Position numbers and translations under genes: made by a program. From contig NZ_JAJOMX010000001.1 of NCBI RefSeq assembly GCF_024699925.1, forward strand, positions 2,580,001 to 2,644,000: DNA of 64,000 bases, in the 5' to 3' direction. Every line of letters begins with the position of its first letter. The first letter of the stretch is position 1. This DNA comes from Mesorhizobium sp. J428 (GTDB lineage: Bacteria; Pseudomonadota; Alphaproteobacteria; Rhizobiales; Rhizobiaceae). Below are positions 1-9,589 of this stretch, piece after piece. The notes under the pieces were generated by a model. That model was not told where the DNA came from and made no database searches. It saw nothing but the letters and a program-made list of their open reading frames with translations.

Positions 1-47
1 CGTCACTGCTACGCGGGCTATGGTATAGGGCCATTTGTATGACGAAT

Positions 48-332
48 TCAGGCCGTATGCGTTGCTGCCGACGCCGGTATCTCCGGTGGCGCTAGCTTTT
101 TCATCGAGCGCGGGTGTGCCGCCCGTCGAAAGATAAGTGCGACGTTGGGCGTGGTTGTTGGCAGGCGGCTCAGACCAGGGCCGACCGGTCCCGATGCCGA
201 TGCAGGGCCTGATGGCCCACCGGTGACCGCTGCTGCTCCACGACCAAGCTGGGCGCTGCCCATCTCCACAAGCGCCAGCGTGATGCCAAGTGTGATCGAT
301 GTGAGCTTGGCTGCTTTCAGCAAGCTAGACAT
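48..332 (-). CDS. Small secreted protein, possibly the broken start of a larger surface protein
   Basis: The frame encodes 94 residues. I chose ATG 332 because GGAGG sits 5 nt upstream; the in-frame ATG at 344 has no such site. Residues 1 to about 27 form a typical signal peptide (basic start, hydrophobic core, ending near GSA/Q), so the product should be exported. The rest is Gly/Pro/Ser-rich with no recognised domain. On the same strand another frame is open from roughly 225 to the window edge and contains ATGDTGVGSNAYG, which resembles head repeats of YadA-type trimeric autotransporters. The annotated frame may therefore be a frameshifted 5' end of a longer adhesin gene leaving the window. 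No family assignment is secure. Confidence 0.4.
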   Translation of the reverse strand: MSSLLKAAKLTSITLGITLALVEMGSAQLGRGAAAVTGGPSGPASASGPVGPGLSRLPTTTPNVALIFRRAAHPRSMKKLAPPEIPASAATHTA

Positions 333-344
333 GATGTCCTCCAA

Positions 345-876
345 AGGGTTCGACTTGATTCCGGCGCGGAGAATACTCCCGCCAATGGCTTACGCAAGGG
401 AAATTTATGGTAAGAAATCGTCGAAAACTGTGTTTTTTCTCACATAGGAGGAAATAAATAGTCGTCGAACTGTGACATGTTTCACAAAGCGTTTGTATGA
501 AAACTTTCCAGTACCGGGTTAGTTTAAGAGTTGTTTAGGTTTCTAAAAAGGATCAGCATACACGGCTATGCCTTCCCCAGCGTAAAGCAAGCATAAACCA
601 GATCGGTCCGGGTCCGGAGCTTTCTCCACTACGATTCCGAATGATCCGATTCTGAATGATGTATTGGTGGAAATTCGCGTCCTGTTATCCCCTGAAGCCC
701 GAGATACTTAAGACAAAAGGCCGGTCAACACGATCTTGGCTCGAGGCGTCGATATTATTCGCACGAGAACTGATTTACTGCCCACGAGGACGGACAAGCG
801 CGCTTGTCCTCCCCGTTCAAGGGAAGGCCAGGCTTACATCTGATGACACTGCGACAAGGGGAAGAGCAGGCGGTTT
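345..876. other. Intergenic region, no gene recognised
   Basis: This stretch between two leftward genes is visibly richer in A+T around 420-560 than the rest of the window. Short open frames here have no ribosome site, recognisable domain or convincing composition. The part near 345-420 should hold the promoter of the small secreted gene. I see no repeat or RNA gene. Confidence 0.4.
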
Positions 877-1326
877 TCAGGAGGTGTCACGCAGCTCCAC
901 CGGCGCGACGCGCGCGTTAGCCGAGTGCTGAAGGCCGGCGCGGTACAGCCCACCCTCATTGCCAGCCTCGTCGGAGGCCTGCCCTTGGTGCAGGAACGAC
1001 AGACGGCGCAGGTGCGCGGCCATGGCCTGCATATAGAGCCCGAATGCCCTGAGTGAATCGGCAATATCCTCGGCATCGAAGGGATTGCTGCCGAAACCGG
1101 CCGGCATCGGAACGGACGTCCAGGTGCCGCGTGCGGAGCTCCGGAGCGAGCCTTCGACGTAGCCCCTGAGCAGTTCATTGGCCTGCCAGGCGGCCCACAG
1201 CACGCACCAGCGGACCCAGAACGAGCGGCCGGCGGCCTGTTCGGCCATGTCGGCGAGCGAGAACAGGCGCATGACGATCCTCGCCTTTAACGCCTGTTCC
1301 CTCCCTGCCTTCGCCCTCCAGCCCAT
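877..1326 (-). CDS. Hypothetical protein
   Basis: The frame encodes 149 residues. ATG 1326 has AGGAG 6 nt upstream; ATG 1272 (131 residues) also has an AGGA 5 nt upstream, so the start is uncertain. From residue 19 the protein is mostly helical-looking, with an aromatic-rich segment (RSFWVRWCVLWAAWQANELL) and a later part rich in Ala, Met and Leu. There is no clear signal peptide and no domain I recognise. The segment is somewhat like short phasin-type or membrane-associated helical proteins, but that is only an impression. It stands alone, with noncoding DNA on both sides. Confidence 0.45.
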   Translation of the reverse strand: MGWRAKAGREQALKARIVMRLFSLADMAEQAAGRSFWVRWCVLWAAWQANELLRGYVEGSLRSSARGTWTSVPMPAGFGSNPFDAEDIADSLRAFGLYMQAMAAHLRRLSFLHQGQASDEAGNEGGLYRAGLQHSANARVAPVELRDTS

Positions 1327-2090
1327 CGCCGGCTCCTTTCATCGCAGCCAGTGTCGGGCATGTCTGGAAGGGCGGGGATGAAAAAAGTTGGCAGTTATGA
1401 GAATCTCGAAGCTGGGCAAGAGGTTGGAGAGGGAGGGAGTGAAAATCGATCCATCGGATGGACCTCTCAGGACTGACCGATCGGGCTCCCCTAAAGACAC
1501 CGCACACCGTCCGCGATCGTCATCCCGGCGACCGGAGGTCAGCCGGGATCGATTGACCTTGGCGGGTTGGCGCTGCCCTTTTCTTGCGACCGTGGGATGT
1601 TTTCAGCGCGTAACCGGAGAGAGGAATGGATCCCGGGTCGCCTCCGGCGCCCGGGATGACGGTCGCGCAGGAGGAATCGCGCGGAGCGGGCGAGACGGAT
1701 GGCTCGTCCCTGCAAGGGACCCACACGAAACGTGGCGGAAGGGGTGCGTATTGCAATCGCCCTTTGGGCGACCGCGCTTCACCGTTCGAGCCCTTTCATC
1801 GTGCCACCGGCACGATGAATTCGGCTGCGCCGCCCTGGAATGCGAGATTCATATGAGAATCCTATTTCTTTGGCCTGCGGGCGCTCTCGAACGTTTATGG
1901 GGTTCGGGGGCATATCCTCGCCAGCTTCAGCGCCTCGCGGCCAGGTTGGTCCGGTAAAGCCGGTCGCCGAGCGGACGCAGGTCGCTCGGCAGGCACCTTG
2001 CGACGGCAGCTGAGTAACAAAAGGCCGTATGTCGCCCGCTATCGACGATGGCTCGCGCGCAAAGGGCCAAAATGAGCCGGTAGGTGTCCG
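1327..2090. other. Intergenic region upstream of the kdp locus
   Basis: No gene is supported here. It contains one inverted repeat pair (1512-1555 and 1624-1667). The final 150 bases must carry the kdp promoter, but I see no confident -35/-10 pair or KdpE box. Open frames on both strands lack start signals and family resemblance. Confidence 0.4.
1512..1667. repeat. Inverted repeat pair, about 44 bp arms
   Basis: The arm at 1512-1555 begins CGCGATCGTCATCCCGG. The reverse complement of 1624-1667 begins CGCGACCGTCATCCCGG and stays closely similar over the whole arm, which also carries CCGGAGG in both copies. About 68 bases separate the arms. Each arm has an internal GTCATCCCGG...CCGGGAT self-complementarity, the layout of a dispersed REP-type palindrome present here as two facing copies. 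Its function is unknown; transcript could fold into a long hairpin. Confidence 0.6.
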
Positions 2091-2180
2091 ATGATACTGG
2101 AATATGTCCTGAGCGGAGCCGTGACGATATTTGTCGCGGCATATCTCGCCTATGCCTTGCTGAGGCCGGAGCGGTTCTGA
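2091..2180 (+). CDS. kdpF: KdpF, small subunit of the Kdp potassium pump
   Basis: This 29-residue membrane peptide ends in the KdpF hallmark YALLRPERF. It has one transmembrane helix (about residues 4-22). KdpF is a lipid-like peptide that stabilises the KdpABC complex in the inner membrane. AGGTG lies 5 nt before the ATG. It is the first gene of the locus, 25 nt ahead of another tiny open frame and upstream of kdpB, whereas in most bacteria kdpA follows directly. Recognition is by the C-terminal motif and position. Confidence 0.88.
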   Translation: MILEYVLSGAVTIFVAAYLAYALLRPERF

Positions 2181-2205
2181 CCGCGAACCTGGGGCAGTGC
2201 CGAGC

Positions 2206-2373
2206 ATGGCCAGCCGCTTCCGCCGCTCGACCGGCGAGATCAATCCCCGGCGTCCCGTCCGCGAGGACAAAAAGGGTGTTCGCGCATCGGACATCATCTT
2301 CGGGATCACGCTGGCAATGCTGATCTCGGCACTGCTGGTCCGGGCTGTGGTGAGCCTGTTCACGCCGGCCTGA
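2206..2373 (+). CDS. Small single-pass membrane protein in the kdp operon, unknown
   Basis: The open frame encodes 55 residues, between kdpF and kdpB and on the same strand. The first 28 residues are strongly basic (RFRRS, NPRRPVRED, KKGVR) and residues about 30-51 form one hydrophobic helix, so a cytoplasmic N-terminus with a membrane anchor is expected. The ribosome site is weak (GGGGCAG, about 10 nt upstream). I know no Kdp subunit like this. It is not an obvious duplicate of KdpF and not a fragment of KdpA or KdpB. Position suggests an accessory subunit or a regulator of pump assembly; that is inference from context only. Confidence 0.5.
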   Translation: MASRFRRSTGEINPRRPVREDKKGVRASDIIFGITLAMLISALLVRAVVSLFTPA

Positions 2374-2415
2374 CCGCGGGCGCGCGTTTCCAAGAATATC
2401 CAACTGGAGTCTCCC

Positions 2416-4476
2416 ATGAGCCAGTCGAAGTCCGCCAGCGTCATGGACGCCGGCATCCTCGTCCCCGCGATCGGCGGGGCGTTCCGTAAGCTCGATCCCC
2501 GAACGCTTGCCAGGAACCCGGTCATGTTCGTCGTGGCCGTGGTCTCGCTGCTGACGACGGTGCTTTTCCTCAAGGACCTGACGACCGGGGCCGAGGGCCT
2601 CGGCTTCTCGTTCCAGATCATCCTCTGGCTGTGGTTCACGGTCCTGTTCGCCAATTTCGCGGAAGCCGTGGCGGAGGGACGGGGCAAGGCCCAGGCGGAT
2701 TCGCTCAGGCGATCGCGCACCGAGACCCAGGCCAAGCTGCTCACCAATGGCGGTCGGCAGGAATTCACGACGGTGCCAGGCACCAGCCTCAAGGTCGGCG
2801 ACCTGGTGCTGGTGGAGGCGGGCGACATCATCCCGTCCGACGGCGAGGTGGTGGAGGGCATCGCCTCGGTGAACGAGGCGGCGATCACCGGCGAATCCGC
2901 GCCCGTCATCCGCGAGTCCGGCGGCGACCGTTCGGCGGTCACGGGCGGCACGCAGGTTCTTTCCGACTGGATCAAGGTCAGGATCACGGCAGCCGCCGGT
3001 TCGACCTTCATTGACCGGATGATCGCGCTGGTGGAGGGCGCCGAGCGCCAGAAGACGCCGAACGAGATCGCCCTCAACATCCTGCTCGCCGCGATGACGC
3101 TGATCTTCGTGATGGCGGTGGCGACCATTCCCGCCTTTGCCTCCTATGCCGGCGGCGCCATTCCGATCGTCGTGCTGGTTGCCCTGTTCGTGACGCTGAT
3201 ACCGACCACGATTGGTGCGCTGCTGTCGGCCATCGGCATCGCCGGGATGGACCGGCTGGTGCGCTTCAACGTGCTCGCCATGTCCGGTCGCGCCGTCGAG
3301 GCGGCGGGCGACGTCGACACGCTGCTGCTCGACAAGACCGGCACGATCACGCTCGGCAACCGCCAGGCGACCGAGTTCAAGCCGGTGAAGGGCGTGGCCG
3401 AGCAGGAACTGGCGGACGCGGCGCAACTGGCGTCGCTGGCGGACGAGACGCCCGAGGGACGCTCGATCGTCGTGCTGGCCAAGGACAAATACGGCATTCG
3501 CGCCCGCGACATGCAGAGCCTGCATGCGACCTTCGTGCCGTTCACGGCGCAAAGCCGCATGAGCGGCGTCGACTTTGAGGGCTCGACCATCCGCAAGGGC
3601 GCCGTCGACGCTGTGCTGAAATATGTCGGCGAGACCATGGCCGGGCGCCCGGAGGGCGGGGCCGTTCGCGAGATCCAGGCCATCGCCGACGAGATCGCCA
3701 AGGCGGGCGGCACGCCGCTCGCCGTCGTTCGCGACGGCCGGCTGCTCGGCGTCGTCCACCTCAAGGACATCGTCAAGGGCGGCATCCGCGAGCGTTTCGC
3801 CGAGCTGCGCCGCATGGGCATCCGCACCATCATGATCACCGGCGACAATCCGATGACGGCAGCGGCGATCGCGGCCGAGGCCGGCGTCGACGATTTCCTC
3901 GCCCAGGCGACGCCCGAGAACAAGCTGACGCTGATCAGGGAAGAGCAGGCCACGGGCAAGCTCGTCGCCATGTGCGGCGACGGCACCAACGACGCACCGG
4001 CCCTGGCGCAGGCCGACGTGGGCGTGGCCATGAACACCGGCACGGTCGCGGCCCGCGAAGCCGGCAACATGGTCGACCTCGACAGCGATCCGACAAAGCT
4101 GATCGAGATCGTCGAGATCGGCAAGCAGCTGCTCATGACGCGCGGCTCGCTGACGACGTTCTCGATCGCCAACGACGTCGCGAAATATTTCGCCATCATC
4201 CCGGCGATGTTCATGACGCTCTACCCGCAGCTCGCGGCACTCAACATCATGGGGCTCGCCACGCCGCGGAGCGCCATCCTGTCGGCGATCATCTTCAACG
4301 CGCTGATCATCATCGCGCTGATCCCGCTCGCCTTGAGGGGCGTCGCCTACAAGGCGATCGGCGCGGGGCCGCTGCTGCGGCGCAACCTGCTGATCTACGG
4401 CCTGGGTGGGCTGATCGTGCCGTTCGCCGGCATCAAGCTCATCGACGTCGTCGTCACCGCCCTCAACCTCGCCTGA
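2416..4476 (+). CDS. kdpB: Potassium-transporting ATPase subunit KdpB (P-type ATPase)
   Basis: This 686-residue protein is the catalytic subunit of the KdpFABC pump, which couples ATP hydrolysis to high-affinity K+ uptake. The phosphorylated aspartate lies in DKTGTIT (D306). The TGES actuator motif appears as ITGESAPV near residue 157. MITGDN and [20 protein letters not shown] give the nucleotide-binding and hinge regions. Hydrophobic segments flank the cytosolic domains, including an NPVMFVV helix near the N-terminus and a C-terminal pair. Length matches the family. GGAG stands 6 nt before ATG 2416. It is followed after 15 nt by a 26-residue open frame and then kdpA, a reversed order relative to the usual kdpA-kdpB. 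Confidence 0.97.
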   Translation: MSQSKSASVMDAGILVPAIGGAFRKLDPRTLARNPVMFVVAVVSLLTTVLFLKDLTTGAEGLGFSFQIILWLWFTVLFANFAEAVAEGRGKAQADSLRRSRTETQAKLLTNGGRQEFTTVPGTSLKVGDLVLVEAGDIIPSDGEVVEGIASVNEAAITGESAPVIRESGGDRSAVTGGTQVLSDWIKVRITAAAGSTFIDRMIALVEGAERQKTPNEIALNILLAAMTLIFVMAVATIPAFASYAGGAIPIVVLVALFVTLIPTTIGALLSAIGIAGMDRLVRFNVLAMSGRAVEAAGDVDTLLLDKTGTITLGNRQATEFKPVKGVAEQELADAAQLASLADETPEGRSIVVLAKDKYGIRARDMQSLHATFVPFTAQSRMSGVDFEGSTIRKGAVDAVLKYVGETMAGRPEGGAVREIQAIADEIAKAGGTPLAVVRDGRLLGVVHLKDIVKGGIRERFAELRRMGIRTIMITGDNPMTAAAIAAEAGVDDFLAQATPENKLTLIREEQATGKLVAMCGDGTNDAPALAQADVGVAMNTGTVAAREAGNMVDLDSDPTKLIEIVEIGKQLLMTRGSLTTFSIANDVAKYFAIIPAMFMTLYPQLAALNIMGLATPRSAILSAIIFNALIIIALIPLALRGVAYKAIGAGPLLRRNLLIYGLGGLIVPFAGIKLIDVVVTALNLA

Positions 4477-4491
4477 CCGGGGAACGCTTCC

Positions 4492-4572
4492 ATGACCATT
4501 CTCTACCTCGTTCTCGGCCTGATCATCTTCGCCCTGCTGTTCGCAATGGCCTCGGCGCTCGATCGCGCCTGA
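4492..4572 (+). CDS. 26-residue membrane peptide between kdpB and kdpA
   Basis: This tiny frame encodes a peptide starting MTILYLVLGL and ending ASALDRA. It is almost entirely one hydrophobic helix with a charged C-terminal DR. It begins 15 nt after kdpB and stops 15 nt before kdpA, so it lies inside the operon with tight spacing. Short hydrophobic peptides ending in a D/E-R-x motif occur beside kdp genes in other bacteria but are rarely annotated, and this may be one of them, possibly a second KdpF-like stabiliser. It lacks the LRPERF end of true KdpF. There is only a weak ribosome site (GGGGAACG). Confidence 0.55.
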   Translation: MTILYLVLGLIIFALLFAMASALDRA

Positions 4573-4587
4573 TGCGGAGTCATTCCA

Positions 4588-6264
4588 ATGCTGCAAGCCA
4601 TACTTTTCGTCGTTCTCGTCCTCGGCGCCATCGTGCTGATCTCCTGGCCGCTCGGGCGCTACATGCGCTGGGCGATGGATCCCTCGGAAGCCGCGGGTGA
4701 GGCACGGCGTTTCACCTCGCTCTTCCAGTCGATCGGCGGCGCGCTCACGCGGGACGGCCAGGATTGGAAGCGCTATGTCCTGTCCCTGCTGACGTTCAAC
4801 GTGGTCCTGTTCGTCGTCACCTTCGCGATCCTGGCCCTGCAGCAGTATCTGCCGCTCAATCCGGACGCCAAGGGCGCGCTCGACCCCAGCCTCATCTTCA
4901 ACACGGCGTCGTCGTTCACGACCAACACCAACCTGCAGCACTATTCCGGCGAGGTCTCGATGAGCTATCTCGCCCAACTCGCCGCGCTGATGTGGCTGCA
5001 GTTCGTGTCGGCGGCCGTCGGCATCGCCGCGCTCGCAGCGCTTGCCCGCGGGCTGGCCGGACGCAAGCTCGGCAACTTCTTCGTCGACGTGCAGCGGGCA
5101 ACGTTCCTCGTCCTCCTGCCGATTGCCTTCGTGGTTGCCCTGCTGCTGGTCGCCACGGGCGTGCCGATGACGTTCAACGGCTCGGTCGTCGCGACCACGC
5201 TCGAGGGCGCGCAGCAGACGATCGCCCGCGGGCCGGTCGCGGCCTTCGTGGCGATCAAGCAGATCGGGACCAATGGCGGCGGCTTCTTCGGCCCCAACAG
5301 CACGCACCCGCTCGAGAACCCGACCTTCTTGTCGAACGTGATCGAGACCATCGCGATCATCCTCATCCCGATGGCCTGCGTCTGGATGTTCGGCCGGATC
5401 ATCGGGCGCATGACGCATGCGGGCGTGCTGTTCGCCGTGATGCTTCTGCTCATGGGCGCGCGCATCGTCGGTGCGGTGGGCTTCGAATCCGTGCCGACCC
5501 AGGCCTTCGCCTCGCTGCCGATCACGCAGGACGTTGGAAACCTCGAAGGCAAGGAACTGCGCTTCGGAGCCTCTGCCGGCCCGCTTTGGGCGGTGCTGAC
5601 GACTTCTACCAGCAATGGCTCGGTCAACGCGATGCACGACAGTCTCAATCCGCTCACAGGCCTGATGCCGATGATCGGCATGTGGCTGAACGAGGATTTC
5701 GGCGGCGTCGGCGTGGGTATGGTGAACATGTTCCTCTACATCATCGTCGGCGTCTTCATCGCCGGCATGATGATCGGGCGTACGCCGGAATATCTCGGCT
5801 GGCGGGTCGAGGCGCGCGAGGTGAAGTTCGCCATGCTGGGCCTCCTGGCGCACGGCTTCTTCATCCTCGTGGGCACCGCGATCTTCGCCGCGACGCCATG
5901 GGGTGCGGCGACGCTGAACAATATCGGGCCGCACGGCTTCAGCGAGATTTTCTACGAGTTCTCGTCGGCGACTGCGAACAACGGCTCCGGCTTCGAGGGG
6001 CTCGGCGACGCCACGCCGGTGTGGAACATCGCCACCGGCACCGTCATGCTGCTCGCCCGGTTCATCCCGATCATCCTGCCCTTGGCGATCGTCGGGTCGC
6101 TCTCCACCAAGCGACGTGCGACGGAATCGAGCGGCACGCTCTCCGTCGAGGACGGCACCTTCGCCGGCATGCTGACCGCGACCGTCGTGATCGTCGGCGC
6201 ACTGACCTTCTTCCCCGCGGCGACGCTCGGCCCGATCGCCGAACACGTCATCTCCATGAACTGA
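4588..6264 (+). CDS. kdpA: Potassium-transporting ATPase subunit KdpA (K+ channel-like)
   Basis: This 558-residue, roughly ten-helix inner-membrane protein binds and translocates K+ for the Kdp pump. The conserved filter segment TNGGGFFGPNSTHPLENPT is near residue 228. Other filter-like loops include SSFTTNTNLQHYSG near 110, TSTSNGSVNAMHDSLNPL near 341 and SSATANNGSGFEGL near 465, giving the expected four pore repeats. Its length is typical. GGAG lies 8 nt upstream of ATG 4588. kdpC starts 15 nt downstream. The frame is intact, unlike its two downstream partners. Confidence 0.97.
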   Translation: MLQAILFVVLVLGAIVLISWPLGRYMRWAMDPSEAAGEARRFTSLFQSIGGALTRDGQDWKRYVLSLLTFNVVLFVVTFAILALQQYLPLNPDAKGALDPSLIFNTASSFTTNTNLQHYSGEVSMSYLAQLAALMWLQFVSAAVGIAALAALARGLAGRKLGNFFVDVQRATFLVLLPIAFVVALLLVATGVPMTFNGSVVATTLEGAQQTIARGPVAAFVAIKQIGTNGGGFFGPNSTHPLENPTFLSNVIETIAIILIPMACVWMFGRIIGRMTHAGVLFAVMLLLMGARIVGAVGFESVPTQAFASLPITQDVGNLEGKELRFGASAGPLWAVLTTSTSNGSVNAMHDSLNPLTGLMPMIGMWLNEDFGGVGVGMVNMFLYIIVGVFIAGMMIGRTPEYLGWRVEAREVKFAMLGLLAHGFFILVGTAIFAATPWGAATLNNIGPHGFSEIFYEFSSATANNGSGFEGLGDATPVWNIATGTVMLLARFIPIILPLAIVGSLSTKRRATESSGTLSVEDGTFAGMLTATVVIVGALTFFPAATLGPIAEHVISMN

Positions 6265-6279
6265 CAGGAGACAGCGATT

Positions 6280-6842
6280 ATGGACTCCTTTCTCGCAAGC
6301 ATCCGCATCGGCGTGGCGACCATGGCGATCTGCGCCGGCGTCTACACGGTCGCCGTCTGGGGCGTGGCGCAGGCGCTCACGCCGGCCACCGCCGAAGGCT
6401 CGCTCGTCACCAAGCCGGACGGCACGGTGATCGGCAGCAGCCAGATCGCCCAGGCGTTCACGCAGCCGGGCTATTTCTGGCCGCGTCCGTCGGCGGTGTC
6501 GTCAACGCGGCCGGCGCCGGCGGCTCGAACAAGTCGCCGACCAGCCCCGACCTCGCCGCGCGCGCGGCGGAGACGGTGGCGGCCTATGGCGCGACGCCGG
6601 ACAATCCGCTGCCGGCCGAGCTCGCAGCCGCGTCGGGCGCCGGGCTCGACCCGCACATCACCGAGCGGGGCGCGCGCTACCAGGTGCCGCGCGTCGCCCA
6701 GGCACGCGGCGTTCCGGCGGCACAGATCGAAGCCATGGTGCGCGACCGCGCCTTCGCGCCGGGCGGCTTCGTCACGCCGGACCGGATCGTCAACGTGCTG
6801 GAGCTCAACCTGGCCCTCGACGGAATGTCAGGGAAGCAATAG
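6280..6842 (+). pseudogene. kdpC: KdpC, Kdp pump assembly subunit, frameshifted
   Basis: The first frame gives an N-terminal membrane helix (SIRIGVATMAICAGVYTVAVW) and the KdpC core up to TQPGYFWPRPSAV. The rest is in the frame one base earlier: NAAGAGGSNKSPTSPDLAAR, then LDPHITERGARYQVPRVA and the C-terminal VNVLELNLALD, all KdpC signatures. One base is missing around 6495-6510, inside the usual RPSAVxYNAA segment. Restored, the protein would be about 187 residues, the family length. KdpC bridges KdpA and KdpB and assists ATP binding. Either the consensus lacks a base or the pump is disrupted here. AGGAG precedes ATG 6280. Confidence 0.88.
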
Positions 6843-6884
6843 GCGCAATTCCGCAATCGCCCACGAGCGGATAGAAAGCAGGAC

Positions 6885-9589
6885 ATGAGCCGCGACGACC
6901 TGCGAGACGACGACAAGCGGCCTTCTCCGGACGCGCTTCTGGAGAAGGCGGAGCAGGAGATGCGCGGCCGGCTGAAGATCTTCCTCGGCGCAGCGCCCGG
7001 CGTTGGCAAGACCTACGAGATGCTGATGTCCGGCCGGGCCCGCAAGTCGGACGGCGTCGACGTGGTGATCGGGGTCGTGGAGACGCACGGTCGCAAGGAG
7101 ACGCAGGCCCTGGTCGAAGGTTTCGAGGTGATCCCGCGGGCCGGGATCACCTATAAAGGACAGCAGCTCGAGGAGATGGACCTTGACGCAATTCTGGAGC
7201 GGCGGCCGCAGCTCGTGCTCGTCGACGAGCTGGCACATAGCAATGCGCCGGGCAGCCGCCATCCAAAGCGCTATCTCGACGTGCTGGAACTGCTCGACCG
7301 GGGCATCGACGTCTACACCACCCTCAACGTGCAGCATGTCGAGAGCCTGAATGACGTCATCGCGCAGATCACGCGGATCAAGGTGCGCGAGACCGTGCCG
7401 GATTCGGTGATCGATCGGGCCGACGACGTCGAGATCATCGACCTCACGCCGGACGACCTGATCAAGCGGCTGCACGAGGGCAAGGTCTATCTGCCCAAGA
7501 CTGCGAAGCGGGCGATCGAAAACTATTTCTCGCCGGGCAACCTGACCGCGCTGCGCGAGCTCGCGCTGCGGCGCACCGCCCAGCGGGTCGACGAGCAACT
7601 GCTGTCCCACATGCAGGCCCACGCCATCCATGGTCCGTGGGCAGCCGGGGAGCGGGTGCTCGTCTGCGTGGACGAGAGCGCGCGCGGCGCGGCGTTGGTG
7701 CGCTATGCGCGGCGGCAGGCCGATCGGCTGCGCGCGCCCTGGGCGGCACTCTATATCGAATCGCCGCACGCAGCCGCCCTGTCGGAAGCCGACAAGGACC
7801 GGGTGGCGGCGAACCTGCGGCTGGCGGAGCAGCTTGGCGGCGACGCGATCACGCTGCCCGGCCAGGACATCGCCGGCGAGATCCTGCGCTACGCAGCGGC
7901 CAACAACTACAGCCATGTGATCATCGGCAGGTCGGACAAGTCGCGCTGGCGCGAGATCTTCGAAGGCTCGGTGTCGCATGACCTTATCCGCCATTCAGGC
8001 GACATCAGCGTGCACGTCATCTCGGGCAAGGAGCGCGAGGCGCTGCCGGCGCGCGGGGTGGCACCGGTCGAGACGCGGCGGCGGCCGAGTCTCAGGCCCT
8101 ATGTCTTCAGCCTGGTCTACGTCGGAATCGCGGCGGCCTTCGGCATGCTGCTGTCGAGAACGCTGGACGTGCGCAACATCGCGCTCGTCTTCCTGATGGC
8201 GGCATACTGACCTCGGCGGCGACGGCGGGCCTGTGGCCGGCGCTGTTCGCCTCGGTGGCTGGCGCGCTGGCCTTCAATTTCTTCTTCCTCGACCCGCGCT
8301 ACACATTCACGATCAGCGATCCCGAAAGCGTCATCGCCTTCGGCTTCTTCCTCGGCGCCGCGGTGATCGCGAGCAACCTGACCGCGCGCGTGCACCGGCA
8401 GGCGGCCGCGGCGCGGCAACGGGCGCGGACGACGGAGGACCTCTATCTCTTTTCGAAGAAGCTGGCCGGCACCGGCACGCTGGACGATGTGCTGTGGGCC
8501 ACGGCGCACCAGATCGCGGCGATGCTGAAGGTGCGCGTCGTCATCCTGCTTCCCGAGGGCGACACGATCACGGTCAAGGCAGGCTACCCGCCCGACGACA
8601 CGCTGGTCGACGCGGACATCGCGGCCGCGCGCTGGGCATGGGAGCACAACCGCCCGGCCGGGCGCGGGGCCGACACGCTGCCGGGCGCCGGGCGTCTCTA
8701 TCTCCCGCTTCGGACCGGGCGCACCGCCGTCGGCGTGATCGGCCTCGACAACGACCGGCAGGGGCCGCTGCTGACGCCGGAGCAGCAGCGGCTGTTCGAC
8801 GCGCTCGCCGACCAGGCGGCGGTGGCGATCGAGCGCATTCAGCTCGTCGCCGATGTCGACAAGGCAAGGCTCGCCGCGGAGGCCGACAAGCTGCGCTCGG
8901 CGCTGCTCACCTCGATCTCGCACGACCTGAAGACGCCGCTGGCGGCGATCATGGGGGCGGCCGGCACGATGAGGGACTATTCGGCGATCTCGGAAGCCGA
9001 CCGCGCTGACCTGCTGGGGACAATCGTGGACGAGTCCGAGCGGCTGAACCGCTTCATCGCCAACCTGCTGGACATGACGCGCCTGGAGAGCGGGGCGATG
9101 GAGCCGAACACGTCGCTCCACTACGTCGGCGACATCGTCGGCAGTGCGCTGCGGCGGGCGGAGAAGATCATGGCCGGTCACTGGACCGACATCGACATCC
9201 CGCGCGACCTGCCGATGCTGCGGCTCGACCCGGTTCTGTTCGAGCAGGTGCTGTTCAACCTGCTCGACAACGCGGCGAAATACGCGCCCTCCGGCTCCAC
9301 GGTGCTCATCCGGGCGCGGGCGGACGACGGATCGGTCGTCCTCGACGTGCTCGACGAAGGACCGGGCATCCCGCCGCAGGACCTGGAGCGCGTCTTCGAC
9401 ACCTTCTACCGGGTGCGCAAGACGGACCATGTGCGCGCCGGAACCGGGCTCGGCCTGCCCATCTGCCGCGGTTTCATCGAGGCGATGGGCGGCACGATCT
9501 CGGCCGCCAGCCGGCGCGACAGGTCGGGCGCAGTGTTCACCATCAGGCTGCCGCTGCCGACCACGACCAGCCCGGAGGAGACGAGATGA
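6885..9589 (+). pseudogene. kdpD: KdpD, K+ sensor histidine kinase, frameshifted
   Basis: The 5' frame (6885 to stop at 8210) carries the KdpD sensor domain with Walker-type GAAPGVGKTYEM (residues about 31-42), then a universal-stress-like domain. It breaks just after a first membrane helix at LVFLMAA. The sequence resumes one base earlier with LTSAATAGLWPALFASVAG, more membrane helices, a GAF-like region and a kinase core: the phosphoacceptor in SISHDLKTPLAAI and the ATPase motifs DNAAKYAP, DEGPGIPP and GTGLGLPICRGF. One base is missing near 8200-8206; restored length is about 901 residues, normal for KdpD. The protein would phosphorylate KdpE under K+ limitation. Its stop overlaps the kdpE start by 4 nt. 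Confidence 0.9.

Noticed and set aside
656..931. Rightward open frame of 91 residues
   Set aside because: No ribosome site, odd composition and overlap with the better-supported minus-strand gene.
1927..6246. A very long open frame on the minus strand opposite kdpB and kdpA
   Set aside because: It is the antisense frame of strongly conserved kdp genes, rich in Arg, His, Asp and Gln from codon bias, with no domain or ribosome site.
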